From contig WOYV01000050.1 in assembly GCA_011620585.1 (NCBI GenBank), forward strand, positions 1 to 64,000: a stretch of DNA of 64,000 nt, written 5' to 3'. The position numbers were made by a program, and so were the translations under genes. Shown here piece after piece: positions 24,074 to 33,429 of the stretch (positions are counted from its first letter, which is position 1; each line of letters starts with the position of its first letter). The notes beneath the pieces are model-generated. The model was given only the letters and a program-made list of their open reading frames with translations. It had not been told where the DNA came from and ran no database searches. Source of the stretch: Draconibacterium sp. Lineage in GTDB: Bacteria; Bacteroidota; Bacteroidia; Bacteroidales; Prolixibacteraceae.

Positions 24074-26554
24074 ATGTCGGAAAACATGAAAATGATTATC
24101 TCTTTAATGCTATTTATTTTAGTTGTATTGAATTACAATATTGCGAACGCCGAAGGAAATCCGGATTCCGACGATGACAGAAAAGGAAAAATAAGGGGCG
24201 TTATTTTAGATAAGGCAACATCGCAACCCATGGAATTTGCCAACGTGGCGATTTATAACGAAGCGGATTCGAGTCTCATAACCGGCACGATCACAGACGA
24301 GCAAGGGAAGTTTGAAATTACGGGAGTAATCTATGGCGATTATTATCTGGAGGCAAATTTTATGGGTTTCGATAAATCCACAATCCCCGATATCGAATTA
24401 AACAGTGAAAACAAAGCTTACGATGTTGGAACCATCGATTTGAGCCCTGCGGCAGTAGCGCTCGGCGAAATAAACGTGGTAGCCGACAAAGCCCCGGTAG
24501 AATACAAACTCGATAAAAAAGTGGTAAATGTTAGCCAGGTGATTAGCGCCGTTGGCGGAACTGCCGTGGATGTTCTGGAAAATACACCCTCGGTGCAGGT
24601 CGATATCGAAGGAAATGTGTCGCTGCGCGGTTCGTCCAATTTTACGGTGCTAATCGATGGCCGGCCAAGCGTATTAAGCGGAAGCGATGCATTACGCCAG
24701 ATTCCTTCTTCAGCCATCGAAAATATCGAGATTATTACCAATCCGTCCGCCAAATACGAACCCGACGGTACAGCCGGGATCATTAACCTGGTCATGAAGA
24801 AAAACTCGATGGATGGTTTGAATGGAATTGTGAATGCCAGCGCAGGCGCCGGTGATAAATACCGGGGCGATTTTATGCTCAATTATCGTTTCGGGAAAGT
24901 GAACATTTTTGCAGGCGCCGACTGGTCGGACGAAACCAACTACGGGAAAATGTTTTCAAATCGCGAAACGTATTACAACGACACCACCGGGTTTCTAAAC
25001 ATGGAAGGTTCGCGTAACTTTATACGAGGTGGACATACTATAAAGGGAGGCGCCGATTTTTACCTCAGCAAAGTAAGCACGCTTACTGTTTCGGGCGAAA
25101 CCGGCCAGGCAACACGAGGTAACACCGGTGGAGGAAGTACCGAGAATTACACGATACCGGCTTCAGATCATGTATATTCGGTAACTGAAGAAACTTCGGA
25201 CCGTGTGAACGATTTTTATTCGCTGAACTCCAACTTCCAGCATAAATTCAACGATAAAGGGCACATGATCGAAGCTTCGGCTTTTTACAAGAATGAAAAT
25301 GGTACCGATAACGAAATTGAAGGAGAGTTGCAGGCCGATCCGAATTTTAACCCAACCAACGATTATCTTTCACGGGTTTCGTCGCTGGAAACAGATAAGG
25401 AACAAGAGTTTCGCTTTAAATTAGATTATACCTATCCGTTCAGCGAAACCGGACGATTGGAAGCCGGACTTCAGAGCCGGATTGAAGATGAAACCGACAA
25501 GATGGAATTCAGGGATTATGATTCGGGCAGCGATTCGTGGATTATAAATGATGAATTCACCAGCTCCACCGATTTCCGTCGCGATATACATGCGGTGTAC
25601 ACAACATTTAGCAATAAGTGGGGAAAACTCGAATACATGGGGGGTTTACGTGGCGAATTAACACTACGCGAAATCATGAACTCGAAAGCCGATGAAGCCT
25701 CAAAACTAAATCGCTTCGATTTGTTTCCTACGGTACATATTTCTTATCCATTTGCCGAAACCATGGAATTTACAACAAGTTATAGCCGTAGGATAAATAG
25801 ACCGAATGGCCGCGACCTCGACCCGATGCCCAACTATTTTAACCGCTACACCATCCGTTACGGGAACCCGGACCTGGAACCTGAATACACCAATTCGTAT
25901 GAAATTGGAATGATGAAACGCTTTGGTGCGGGGCATACCTTTATTTCTGCCGATTTATTCCGAAGAGTGACCAATAATAAAATAGATCGTACCGAAGCGC
26001 TGGGCGACGATGGAATCTTTTATCTGTACACCGATAACTTTGATAAAGATTATTCAACCGGCGTGGAAGTGACAGGAAACATAAGCGTAAAAAATTGGCT
26101 GATTGTAAATGCGAATGTAAACATGTTCAACTACCGGATTACCGGCGATTTAAATGGTGAGTCGATCGACCGTGAAAGTACCAACTGGGGTGGCCGGCTA
26201 AATACAACTTTTAAATTTAGCGAGAATTCACGTTTGCAGTTAACAGGATTTTTCCGGGGACCATCGGTAACGGCGCAGGGAAATTCAAAAGCCATGTTCT
26301 TCTCGAATTTTTCGTACCGTCACGAATTTTTGGATAACAAGCTTTCGGCAACACTCAGTTTACGCGATCCTTTTGGAACCGGCAAATTTAGCCGCGAGAG
26401 CTCGGGCGACAATTTTTCCAGTCAGTTTACCTGGGAGCGGGAACCTCGCGTGGTTTTCGTGACCTTAAGTTACAGAATCAACAATTTTAAAGAAGACAGA
26501 AATACTAACCGCGGCGATGGCGGCGGCATGAATATGGATGGAGGAGAAATGTAA
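24074..26554 (+). CDS. TonB-dependent receptor-like outer-membrane barrel protein
   Basis: An 826-residue protein with a signal peptide (MIISLMLFILVVLNYNIANA). It has a CarboxypepD_reg-like domain (KIRGVILDKATSQPMEFANV, ITDEQGKFEITGV), a plug domain (ENTPSVQVDIEGNVSLRGSS, VLIDGRPSVL, NPSAKYEPDGTAGIINLVMK) and a long C-terminal barrel. It belongs to the outer membrane beta-barrel family 3 type rather than the SusC type: there is no neighbouring SusD, and the typical SusC length of about 1000 residues is not reached. The ligand is unknown. The next genes downstream encode a BlaI/M56 pair, separated by 278 bases. Confidence 0.87.
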   Translation: MSENMKMIISLMLFILVVLNYNIANAEGNPDSDDDRKGKIRGVILDKATSQPMEFANVAIYNEADSSLITGTITDEQGKFEITGVIYGDYYLEANFMGFDKSTIPDIELNSENKAYDVGTIDLSPAAVALGEINVVADKAPVEYKLDKKVVNVSQVISAVGGTAVDVLENTPSVQVDIEGNVSLRGSSNFTVLIDGRPSVLSGSDALRQIPSSAIENIEIITNPSAKYEPDGTAGIINLVMKKNSMDGLNGIVNASAGAGDKYRGDFMLNYRFGKVNIFAGADWSDETNYGKMFSNRETYYNDTTGFLNMEGSRNFIRGGHTIKGGADFYLSKVSTLTVSGETGQATRGNTGGGSTENYTIPASDHVYSVTEETSDRVNDFYSLNSNFQHKFNDKGHMIEASAFYKNENGTDNEIEGELQADPNFNPTNDYLSRVSSLETDKEQEFRFKLDYTYPFSETGRLEAGLQSRIEDETDKMEFRDYDSGSDSWIINDEFTSSTDFRRDIHAVYTTFSNKWGKLEYMGGLRGELTLREIMNSKADEASKLNRFDLFPTVHISYPFAETMEFTTSYSRRINRPNGRDLDPMPNYFNRYTIRYGNPDLEPEYTNSYEIGMMKRFGAGHTFISADLFRRVTNNKIDRTEALGDDGIFYLYTDNFDKDYSTGVEVTGNISVKNWLIVNANVNMFNYRITGDLNGESIDRESTNWGGRLNTTFKFSENSRLQLTGFFRGPSVTAQGNSKAMFFSNFSYRHEFLDNKLSATLSLRDPFGTGKFSRESSGDNFSSQFTWEREPRVVFVTLSYRINNFKEDRNTNRGDGGGMNMDGGEM

Positions 26555-26758
26555 AATAATACGTCGTATAAAATGAAAATGCCGTTCATCGTTTGATGGG
26601 TGGCATTTTGTTTTTAAGAACATTGATCCGATAAGTGACAGTATTTTAGAGTCTTGCATATTGTAGTGATTGTTAAAACTGAAAATTTAGTCTAATAACT
26701 GAAAAAACAGTTGCAAAACTGAAAAATCCGTTGTAGGTTTGTTGTCACATTGAAAAAC

Positions 26759-26827
26759 TGTCATTTCGATCTCGCCTAAGACGAGGGAGAAATCTGTTAG
26801 AGGTTCCTCCCTTTGTTCAGAATGACA
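26759..26827. repeat. Palindromic intergenic repeat (TGTCATTtcga type)
   Basis: Starts TGTCATTTCGATCTCGCC and ends CAGAATGACA, with an inner GAGGGAGAAATCTGTTAGAGGT. The ends are inverted. It resembles 60396-60474 and parts of 29832-29994. Such elements are common between genes in Bacteroidota. Confidence 0.75.
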
Positions 26828-26832
26828 TAAAA

Positions 26833-27201
26833 ATGAAAACAATGAAACGACTCACGCGGAAAGAAGAAGAACTGATGAAAATCCTCTGGAAGATGGAAAA
26901 AGCCTTTGTAAAAGACATCGTGGAAGAATATCCCGATCCGAAACCGCATTACAACACCATTTCGTCGCTGGTGCGTTTGCTGCAAGACAAAGGTGTGATC
27001 GGCTACAAACAGTACGGGAACACTTACCAATATTTTCCATTGATGACGAAAGAAGAATACCGTCAAACGTTTATGAAACAGGTGGTAAGCGATTATTTCG
27101 ATAATTCGGTGAAAAGCGCCGTGGCCTTTTTTGTAAAAGAAAAAGATTTGTCGGATGCCGAAATCGAAGAGTTGATCAAATTGATCAGGGAGGGTAAATA
27201 A
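26833..27201 (+). CDS. BlaI/MecI/CopY-family transcriptional repressor
   Basis: A 122-residue winged-helix regulator. TRKEEELMKILWKMEKAFVK and PHYNTISSLVRLLQDKGVIG are the DNA-binding helices of the family, and the C-terminal SAVAFFVKEKDLSDAEIEEL is the dimerisation part. In BlaI/BlaR systems the repressor is cleaved after the M56 sensor is activated. Here the sensor-like gene follows with an overlapping TAATG, so both are translated together. The start may be ATG 26833 or 26842. Targets are unknown; no beta-lactamase is nearby. Confidence 0.9.
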   Translation: MKTMKRLTRKEEELMKILWKMEKAFVKDIVEEYPDPKPHYNTISSLVRLLQDKGVIGYKQYGNTYQYFPLMTKEEYRQTFMKQVVSDYFDNSVKSAVAFFVKEKDLSDAEIEELIKLIREGK

Positions 27202-29810
27202 TGGAAAGTTTTCTGCTTTATATCGGAAAGGCAGCTTTGGCGGCCGGTGCGTTTTATTTGCTGTACCTGGCTTTGTTCCAGCGCCAGAAACATTTTTTGT
27301 TTAACCGCATTTACCTGCCGGTTTCGCTGGCGTTGAGTTTCCTGATCCCGCTGATCACTTTTACCAGCATTCGGTACATCGAAACAACCCCGGTTTCGTA
27401 CAATGGGTTTGCCTATCTCGGCGAAACCACACAACAGGTTATTGAACCTGCCATTCAGTTTCAATGGTTTCATTACGCAATCGGGATTTACCTGCTTGGT
27501 ATTTTTGGCTTTTTATCGTACCTGGTTCTTGGACATGCCAAGGCCATCGCCATTGTCAGGAAAAGCCGCTTGCAAAAACTTTTTAACGAAAAAGTAAATG
27601 TAACCTTTCGCGATGTACACCCCTTTTCGTTCTTCAACAAAATTGTGCTTTCCGAAAAAACGCTCGATAATCCCAATTTACCGATGATCGTGCAGCACGA
27701 AGCCATTCACGTTCGCGGAAAACACACGCTCGATATTCTTTTTTCCGAGATATTATTTCTCTTTCAGTGGTTTAACCCTTTTGTGTGGCTGCTAAAAGAC
27801 GCCATAAAAAACAACCTCGAATTTTTAACCGATGATGAGCTGACCCGAACCAACGACGCGCAACAGTACCAACTGGCCATGGTTGGACTGGCACACAAAC
27901 AAGGCGTGGCGCCGTTCCTGACAGCCATGAACGGCTCACAACTTAAAAACCGAATTATTATGATGAAAAAGAAAACAGAAAACAAGTACGCACTGCTTAA
28001 ACAACTGGTAGCGCTCCCGCTCCTGGCTATATTGGTCATGGGTTTGTCGAACAGGGAAGTGAAAACTGAAATTGTTCCGGCCGAAAAACAATTCTCAATT
28101 GTGGTTGATGGAAAGAAAATTCCACTTAACGATCCGGCATTTCAAAATCTCGATTTCTCCCAAAAAATCGATGGGTATGAAATCATGCTCGCACTTGGAA
28201 TTGAAGATAAAGTATTGTCGAACGGGATGAACATTGGAGACAAAGAATCTGAAATAGCTTATTATATCCACACTTCGGATTATGTTTCGGGAAGTAATCC
28301 CGAATTCGATAAACTCATTTCGCAATCTGCTGAACTGAATAAGGAAGATGCTCCGAAAAAAACATTTCACGCGGTTGATGGTAAAATTTTGAGTGAAGAA
28401 GAAGCAAAGGAACTGGATGGAAAACAATTTGAGTCGGCGGTAATATTGTTGGGTGATGACGCCGTGGAAAAATATGGCGAAGAGGCCAGGAAAGCTTCAG
28501 CGCTTGATTTAAAAACAGGAGAACCAAAGGTAAAAGTTTCTGCCAGCGAGGCTGTTAAAGAATTCTCAGTCAAAGGCAAAATCACGGATTTAAATGGCGA
28601 TCCAATATCAGGAGCCGCTGTTTTGATTAACGGAACAACGGTTGGAACCATCACCGACACGAACGGCGACTACCTGATTAAACTTGACAATAAAAACGAA
28701 ACCCTGGTGTTTGTTATGTCTGGATTCGAAAAGCAGGAAATAAGTGTACAGGGTAAAAATGTAATCAATGTGCAACTCAATACTGTTGACCAACCGAAAG
28801 AAGGGAGCATTCAAATCAGGCCATCGGATGTACCGGAAGGGCCGTATGCAGATAAATCAGGACACGGTGTTGCCATTCGTTTGAACAGCCCTTCCCAAAA
28901 CGAACCTCTTTATATTGTTGATGGTATCCCGGTTCAGGATATTAAAGCAATTGACCCGGATAACATTGAAAAAATAAACGTTTTGAAGGGAGTACAAGCG
29001 GCAGCCATTTATGGAACAAGGGGAGAGGCAAATGGGGTAATAGAAATAGCTACTAAGAAAAAAAGTACCGAAGTAAAAGAGCAACCTCTTTATGTATTGG
29101 ATGGGAAGGTAGTTCAAAATGTTGACTATCTTAATCCCGATGGAATTGAATCGATTGATGTTTTGAAAGTAGAATCGGCTACTGCTGTGTATGGCGAAAA
29201 GGGGAAAAACGGAGTTGTAGTGATTACAACAAAAGCCATGGCTGAACTAAACAAAGCAGAGCCATTGATTATTCTGGATGGAGAAAAAACAAAGATAGAT
29301 ATTAGCAGCATCAACCCGGAAGAAATCGCCTCCATCTCGGTTTTTAAAGATGCAGAAGCCATCAAAAAATATGGAGAAGATGGCAAAAATGGCGTAATTC
29401 TGATCAGGACAAAAGACTACAAAATCACTTCCGAAACTGAACTTCGCAAGTTTATTGCACAACAAATTGTTTATCCTGAAGAAGCGCGCATAAAAGGAGA
29501 AGAAGGAATAGTCCAGGGTTTCATGAAATTTGGAAAAGAGAACAAGGCAGTTGCAATTAATAGTTTTACCAAGAAAGAAAACAAGATGGTATCCATTCAT
29601 AATTATGCGCAAAAGGATATCATTAATTTGGATGACGTTGTTGTAGTTGGTCATACCGAAAACGATGCACAATTCTCTTCGAAGAATGAAGTAGAAATGC
29701 CCGATCTTACACTTGAATTAAAACGGGTTTTAGAGATGCTTCCACCAGTTGAAATTCCCGAATTCAAAGGGAAAGCGGTTGGAGTATCGGTGAAATTTGT
29801 ACTTCAGTAA
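27201..29810 (+). CDS. M56 metallopeptidase sensor (BlaR1-like) with CarboxypepD_reg, plug-like and TonB-like modules
   Basis: An 869-residue protein. Residues 1-290 form the BlaR1/MecR1-type membrane part with four hydrophobic helices and the zinc motif HEAIH at 166-170, followed by LEFLTDDEL. A long extracytoplasmic region follows. It has a CarboxypepD_reg domain (GKITDLNGDPISGAAVLING) and a series of short TonB-plug-like modules. Three are clear: EPLYIVDGIPVQD..GTRGEANGVIEI, QPLYVLDGKVV..GEKGKNGVVVIT and EPLIILDGEKT..GEDGKNGVILIR. A weaker one lies earlier. A TonB C-terminal-like segment (FIAQQIVYPEEARIKGEEG) follows. It is paired with the BlaI-type repressor just upstream. The signal sensed is unknown. 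Confidence 0.87.
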   Translation: MESFLLYIGKAALAAGAFYLLYLALFQRQKHFLFNRIYLPVSLALSFLIPLITFTSIRYIETTPVSYNGFAYLGETTQQVIEPAIQFQWFHYAIGIYLLGIFGFLSYLVLGHAKAIAIVRKSRLQKLFNEKVNVTFRDVHPFSFFNKIVLSEKTLDNPNLPMIVQHEAIHVRGKHTLDILFSEILFLFQWFNPFVWLLKDAIKNNLEFLTDDELTRTNDAQQYQLAMVGLAHKQGVAPFLTAMNGSQLKNRIIMMKKKTENKYALLKQLVALPLLAILVMGLSNREVKTEIVPAEKQFSIVVDGKKIPLNDPAFQNLDFSQKIDGYEIMLALGIEDKVLSNGMNIGDKESEIAYYIHTSDYVSGSNPEFDKLISQSAELNKEDAPKKTFHAVDGKILSEEEAKELDGKQFESAVILLGDDAVEKYGEEARKASALDLKTGEPKVKVSASEAVKEFSVKGKITDLNGDPISGAAVLINGTTVGTITDTNGDYLIKLDNKNETLVFVMSGFEKQEISVQGKNVINVQLNTVDQPKEGSIQIRPSDVPEGPYADKSGHGVAIRLNSPSQNEPLYIVDGIPVQDIKAIDPDNIEKINVLKGVQAAAIYGTRGEANGVIEIATKKKSTEVKEQPLYVLDGKVVQNVDYLNPDGIESIDVLKVESATAVYGEKGKNGVVVITTKAMAELNKAEPLIILDGEKTKIDISSINPEEIASISVFKDAEAIKKYGEDGKNGVILIRTKDYKITSETELRKFIAQQIVYPEEARIKGEEGIVQGFMKFGKENKAVAINSFTKKENKMVSIHNYAQKDIINLDDVVVVGHTENDAQFSSKNEVEMPDLTLELKRVLEMLPPVEIPEFKGKAVGVSVKFVLQ

Positions 29811-29831
29811 ACAGAAATTTATTATTCTGGG

Positions 29832-29994
29832 AAACAGATTTTTCCCCCGATATCCATCGGGATCGAAATGACAATTAAATTGAAATTTAGAAGGGTTTGT
29901 TTGTTTTTCACTCCGTCAACCCGAACCTGATTCAGGTTCTTCATTCAAATGCATATCAATTTGAATAGATTCTGAACTAAATTCAGGATGACGG
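29832..29994. repeat. Interspersed palindromic repeats, two adjacent elements
   Basis: 29832-29873 contains CCCGATATCCATCGGGATCG followed by AAATGACA, half of the GTCATTTCGA element. 29913-29994 starts CCGTCAACCCGAACC and ends ATTCAGGATGACGG, with inverted ends and an AACCTGATTCAGGTT hairpin inside. Both are non-coding and lie between convergent genes. Confidence 0.65.
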
Positions 29995-30014
29995 TTTTAA
30001 ACTGTCTTTTTAGT

Positions 30015-30066
30015 AAAAAAGATGGCATCCGTATCTGAAACTTCTCAAACGGATGCCATCCTTTCT
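30015..30066. terminator. Bidirectional terminator
   Basis: GATGGCATCCGT (30021-30032) pairs perfectly with ACGGATGCCATC (30049-30060). An A-run lies to the left and CTTTCTT to the right. It sits between the convergent M56 and GH97 genes and can serve both. Confidence 0.8.
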
Positions 30067-30092
30067 TACAGCCTGGGGCTCGTGGCTTGAAG

Positions 30093-32042
30093 CTATTTCC
30101 TGGTAATAACAGCTACCCAGCCTCCACCCGGTGCCATGTTAACTTTTACGGTTGAGTTTGCTGTTACATCCAGGGTTTCCTGCGCAAAATCGGCCGCATG
30201 TTTGGCAGCGTTCACACCGTCTTTCCAGATTTTCATAGTGTAAGTCCCTTCTCCCAGGAAATCGAGTTCCAGGTCGAGTGAGCGCGGGTCCCAGTCGGTC
30301 ATGGCGCCCATGTACCAGGTGTTGCCCGAGCGACGGGCCACGGCAATGTAATCGCTTACTTTGGCATCCAGCACTTTTGTGTCGTCCCACACCGTTGGGA
30401 CCACTGAAAGGAATTCCATGCACCCGGGTTCGCGGTAGTAGTTCGACGGATTGTCGGCGAGCATTTGCAATGGGCTTTCAAAAACCACGTACATTCCCAG
30501 TTGATGGCAGCGGGTTCCCTGGCTCATTGGTTCGGTGAAAACCGGGTTGAAATTCGTTTTTGTTTTATTGATCATTGAACCGGGAGTAAAATCCATCGGT
30601 CCGGCCACCATACGAATAAACGGTAAAGTCAGATCGTGCTCCGGATCGGGCAGGTTCGACCATTTGGCATTTTCAAGGCCCTTCACTCCTTCGAAAGAAA
30701 TTACGTTCGGATAAGCACGATCTAATCCGGATGGTTTGTAGGCACCGTGGTAATCCACCAATAATTCCCGCTTAGCGCATTCGAGTGCACAGCGTTCATA
30801 AAAGTTAACCATCCACTGGTCGTCGCGCTGCATAAAGTCAACCTTAATTCCTTTTACACCCCATTTCTGAAATTGGTCAAGCGCTTCGGTAAGTTTATCA
30901 TCGAGCGATTTCCAGACCACCCAAAGAATAATGTCAACGTTCTTTTGTTTGCCATAATCAACCAGTTCCTGAATATTAATTTCATCCACCACGTTCAGAA
31001 CATCACCAAGGTGATACCAGCCTTCATCAAGGATGATGTAATCGAGCCCGTATTTCGAAGCAAAATCGATGTAATATTTGTAGGTGGCGTTGTTTACTCC
31101 CGATTCAAAATCAACCCCATAAATGTTATTGGCATTCCACCAGTCCCAGGCAACTTTACCGGGTTTAATCCAGTCGGTATTTTCAATTTTCTGCCTGGGA
31201 GCCAGTTTGTAGATCAGGTTCGATTGCACCAGGCCGGCATCGTTTTCAGTAATCAACATCACGCGCCACGGAAAAACGCGTGGGCCGCTGCACTGGGCAA
31301 TATAATCGGCCGTTTCCACCGGTTTAACATCGCGGTCGTTCATTGCTCGTTCCTTTAAAACCACAGGGGCAAATTTACCCACCAAAGCAAAGGGATCATT
31401 GTCGCAGCCACGCAAATACATTCCTGCGTAATCCATCAAACCCGATTCCGAAATATAGACTTTTACACTTCCACCGCCATCAACGAGCATCCCGGTCGAA
31501 CAAAAACGATCGCTACCCACGTTCGACAATTTTTCACGCAAGTATTCACGTTCCTGGTGAGTCATCATACTTTCTTCTTCGGGAAACCAAATGTTGCGGT
31601 CAGCCGGGAAAGCAAAAGTTATCACTTCATTTTTCACTTTGTAATCGCCTTTCAAATCCGAAACCCAGCGGTAGGCCACTCCTTCGTCGTAGGCTTTGAA
31701 TTCAAGCGAATGATCTTTGAAAGAAAGAGTCAACTGGTTATATTCGTCGATGATTGCTTCGTTTTTACGTTGAACAACAGGATGCAATTCCTGTGAAACC
31801 GAAGTGGTTTTGGCTTTTTTTACTTTTTCATTGTTTCCCCAAACGCTTCCGTCGGTGAGTTCCATTGCAATTTCGGAAGGAGCCACGATCCCGGTTCCAT
31901 TCAGAGTTACAGAATAAGTGGCGACTTCGTTTATTGAAATGGTGACGCTAAGTTTTCCCGAAGGCGACGTAAGCTGGTAATCTTTTGCCGAAAGGCCACT
32001 AAAAAAAAGTACAGTAACAAGTAGTAAGATAAACTTCTTCAT
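30093..32042 (-). CDS. GH97 alpha-glucosidase/galactosidase-type glycoside hydrolase
   Basis: A 649-residue secreted enzyme with signal peptide MKKFILLLVTVLFFSGLSA, an N-terminal beta-sandwich (LTSPSGKLSVTISI), a central TIM barrel (KVAWDWWNANNIYGVDFESG, YIILDEGWYH, GVKGIKVDFMQRDDQWM) and a C-terminal beta domain ending APGGGWVAVIT. This is the GH97 architecture of SusB and relatives. Members hydrolyse alpha-glucosidic or alpha-galactosidic bonds by inverting or retaining routes, depending on which catalytic acidic residues are present. I cannot settle the subgroup by eye. It stands alone with its own terminator. Confidence 0.9.
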   Translation of the reverse strand: MKKFILLLVTVLFFSGLSAKDYQLTSPSGKLSVTISINEVATYSVTLNGTGIVAPSEIAMELTDGSVWGNNEKVKKAKTTSVSQELHPVVQRKNEAIIDEYNQLTLSFKDHSLEFKAYDEGVAYRWVSDLKGDYKVKNEVITFAFPADRNIWFPEEESMMTHQEREYLREKLSNVGSDRFCSTGMLVDGGGSVKVYISESGLMDYAGMYLRGCDNDPFALVGKFAPVVLKERAMNDRDVKPVETADYIAQCSGPRVFPWRVMLITENDAGLVQSNLIYKLAPRQKIENTDWIKPGKVAWDWWNANNIYGVDFESGVNNATYKYYIDFASKYGLDYIILDEGWYHLGDVLNVVDEINIQELVDYGKQKNVDIILWVVWKSLDDKLTEALDQFQKWGVKGIKVDFMQRDDQWMVNFYERCALECAKRELLVDYHGAYKPSGLDRAYPNVISFEGVKGLENAKWSNLPDPEHDLTLPFIRMVAGPMDFTPGSMINKTKTNFNPVFTEPMSQGTRCHQLGMYVVFESPLQMLADNPSNYYREPGCMEFLSVVPTVWDDTKVLDAKVSDYIAVARRSGNTWYMGAMTDWDPRSLDLELDFLGEGTYTMKIWKDGVNAAKHAADFAQETLDVTANSTVKVNMAPGGGWVAVITRK

Positions 32043-32174
32043 TTTATGCGGTTTATGCCGGATTCCTTTTAAAATAGATTGATCCGGGTTGGTTTTTACT
32101 AATTTGAATGAAAAATTTGTAGCTGCAAAATACTGAATTTATCCCTATCTTCGGGTAAACTTAATACCGTAATC

Positions 32175-32906
32175 ATGCAAAAAATACTTATACTTTTTAT
32201 TGCGATGTTTTTTACGCTTGCACAAACATCGGCCAGCGAGTTCGAAAAAGATGTTTTTCAGACTTCGGGAGGAGAATTGGCGATCACTTTTATTGGTCAC
32301 GGTACACTGATGATGGAGTTCAATGGCAAAGTCATTCACATCGACCCGGTTTCGATGTTTGCTGATTATACTACTTTACCCAAAGCCGATCTTATTTTAA
32401 TCACGCACGAACACGGCGATCACCTCGACGCCAAAACGCTGGACCTTATCAAAAAGCCCGATACAAAAACTGTTCTCACCAAAACCTGCAACGAAAAATA
32501 CCAGGGAACGGATGTGATGGAGAATGGCGACACCAAAGTTTTCGGCGAAATTACAGTGGAAGCAGTGCCGGCTTACAACATCAAGAATACCCGCCCCGAT
32601 GGTGCTCCTTTTCACCCAAAAGGACAAGGAAATGGTTATGTGGCCCGTTTCGGAGATATGAAAGTTTATGTGGCCGGCGATACCGAAAATGTTCCTGAAA
32701 TGGCAAATCTAAAAGACATTGATATTGCTTTTTTACCGATGAATCTTCCGTACACCATGACACCGGCCATGTGTGCCAATGCAGCGCTCATATTCCGCCC
32801 AAAAATTTTGTACCCGTATCATTTTGGCGAAACAGATACCAGCGAATTGGTAAAACTACTAAAAGATACTACTGGAATTGAAGTTAGAATCCGGAAACTG
32901 GGATAG
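32175..32906 (+). CDS. MBL-fold metallo-hydrolase, secreted
   Basis: A 243-residue metallo-beta-lactamase-fold protein with an N-terminal signal peptide (MQKILILFIAMFFTLAQTSA). The metal motif ITHEHGDHLD (HxHxDH) is intact, with later ligands in YVAGDTENVPEM and YPYHFGET. It resembles the UlaG-like/L-ascorbate-6-phosphate-lactonase type, but export argues for a different substrate. The upstream TATCTTCG is a near match to the -7 consensus. Monocistronic. Confidence 0.85.
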   Translation: MQKILILFIAMFFTLAQTSASEFEKDVFQTSGGELAITFIGHGTLMMEFNGKVIHIDPVSMFADYTTLPKADLILITHEHGDHLDAKTLDLIKKPDTKTVLTKTCNEKYQGTDVMENGDTKVFGEITVEAVPAYNIKNTRPDGAPFHPKGQGNGYVARFGDMKVYVAGDTENVPEMANLKDIDIAFLPMNLPYTMTPAMCANAALIFRPKILYPYHFGETDTSELVKLLKDTTGIEVRIRKLG

Positions 32907-33032
32907 AATAACCCCTGCTATTTATATTTAAGAGTTGGCATGTACAAGAAATTTTTGCAATAAATTATTTCAGGAATTCGTGATATAATTTGCCCAACTT
33001 TTTTTAACCGGAACGTATTCAAACCTATAGGC

Positions 33033-33239
33033 TTATCCATTAGTTTTCCTACATCCCCGAGATACACAATATGAAGTAGCGGTGATTCCAATTACTGCAA
33101 AGGCGATAAGGAATGCATAAAAGATATTTTCTGATAGATTTACACAACATGACAGGAAACCCAGAAAGAGAGTGGCAAAGAATCCTAATATTCCCCAAAG
33201 GCCTAAGTTGTAACAAATTAAAACAAGTAACTTTTTCAT
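33033..33239 (-). CDS. Small hypothetical membrane protein
   Basis: A 68-residue ORF starting MKKLLVLICYNLGLWGILGF, with two hydrophobic helices and a short basic tail (SRGCRKTNG). A minus-strand TACTTTTG at 33276-33283 fits a Bacteroidota promoter about 37 bases before the start. I recognise no family. The hydrophobic pattern and the promoter support a real gene, but its small size keeps confidence moderate. Confidence 0.5.
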   Translation of the reverse strand: MKKLLVLICYNLGLWGILGFFATLFLGFLSCCVNLSENIFYAFLIAFAVIGITATSYCVSRGCRKTNG

Positions 33240-33380
33240 AATTTTAGGTATTTAAATGATTTATTTTCTTTGTACAAAAGTATACGATGAAAATGCACAA
33301 ATGTTCGTAATTATATATAATTTGTTTCGAACTTATTTGTGATATTTAAAGGATTATGAAAAATGAAGGCCACGTCAGGA

Positions 33381-33396
33381 TGTGATATATATCACG
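33381..33396. promoter_or_regulatory. Crp/Fnr-like palindromic operator
   Basis: TGTGATATATATCACG matches the TGTGA-N6-TCACA pattern of the Crp/Fnr superfamily, with a perfect inner palindrome GTGATATATATCAC. It lies 34 bases upstream of the decayed Crp/Fnr gene, consistent with former autoregulation. Confidence 0.6.
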
Positions 33397-33429
33397 ACAA
33401 GTTGGCTTGCAACCAGAAATATTAGTAAA

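Noticed and set aside
24074-26554. SusC/SusD-type polysaccharide utilisation locus around the GH genes
   Set aside because: The receptor is shorter than SusC, no SusD-like gene is present, and the GH9, GHL10 and GH97 genes are in separate units with their own terminators.
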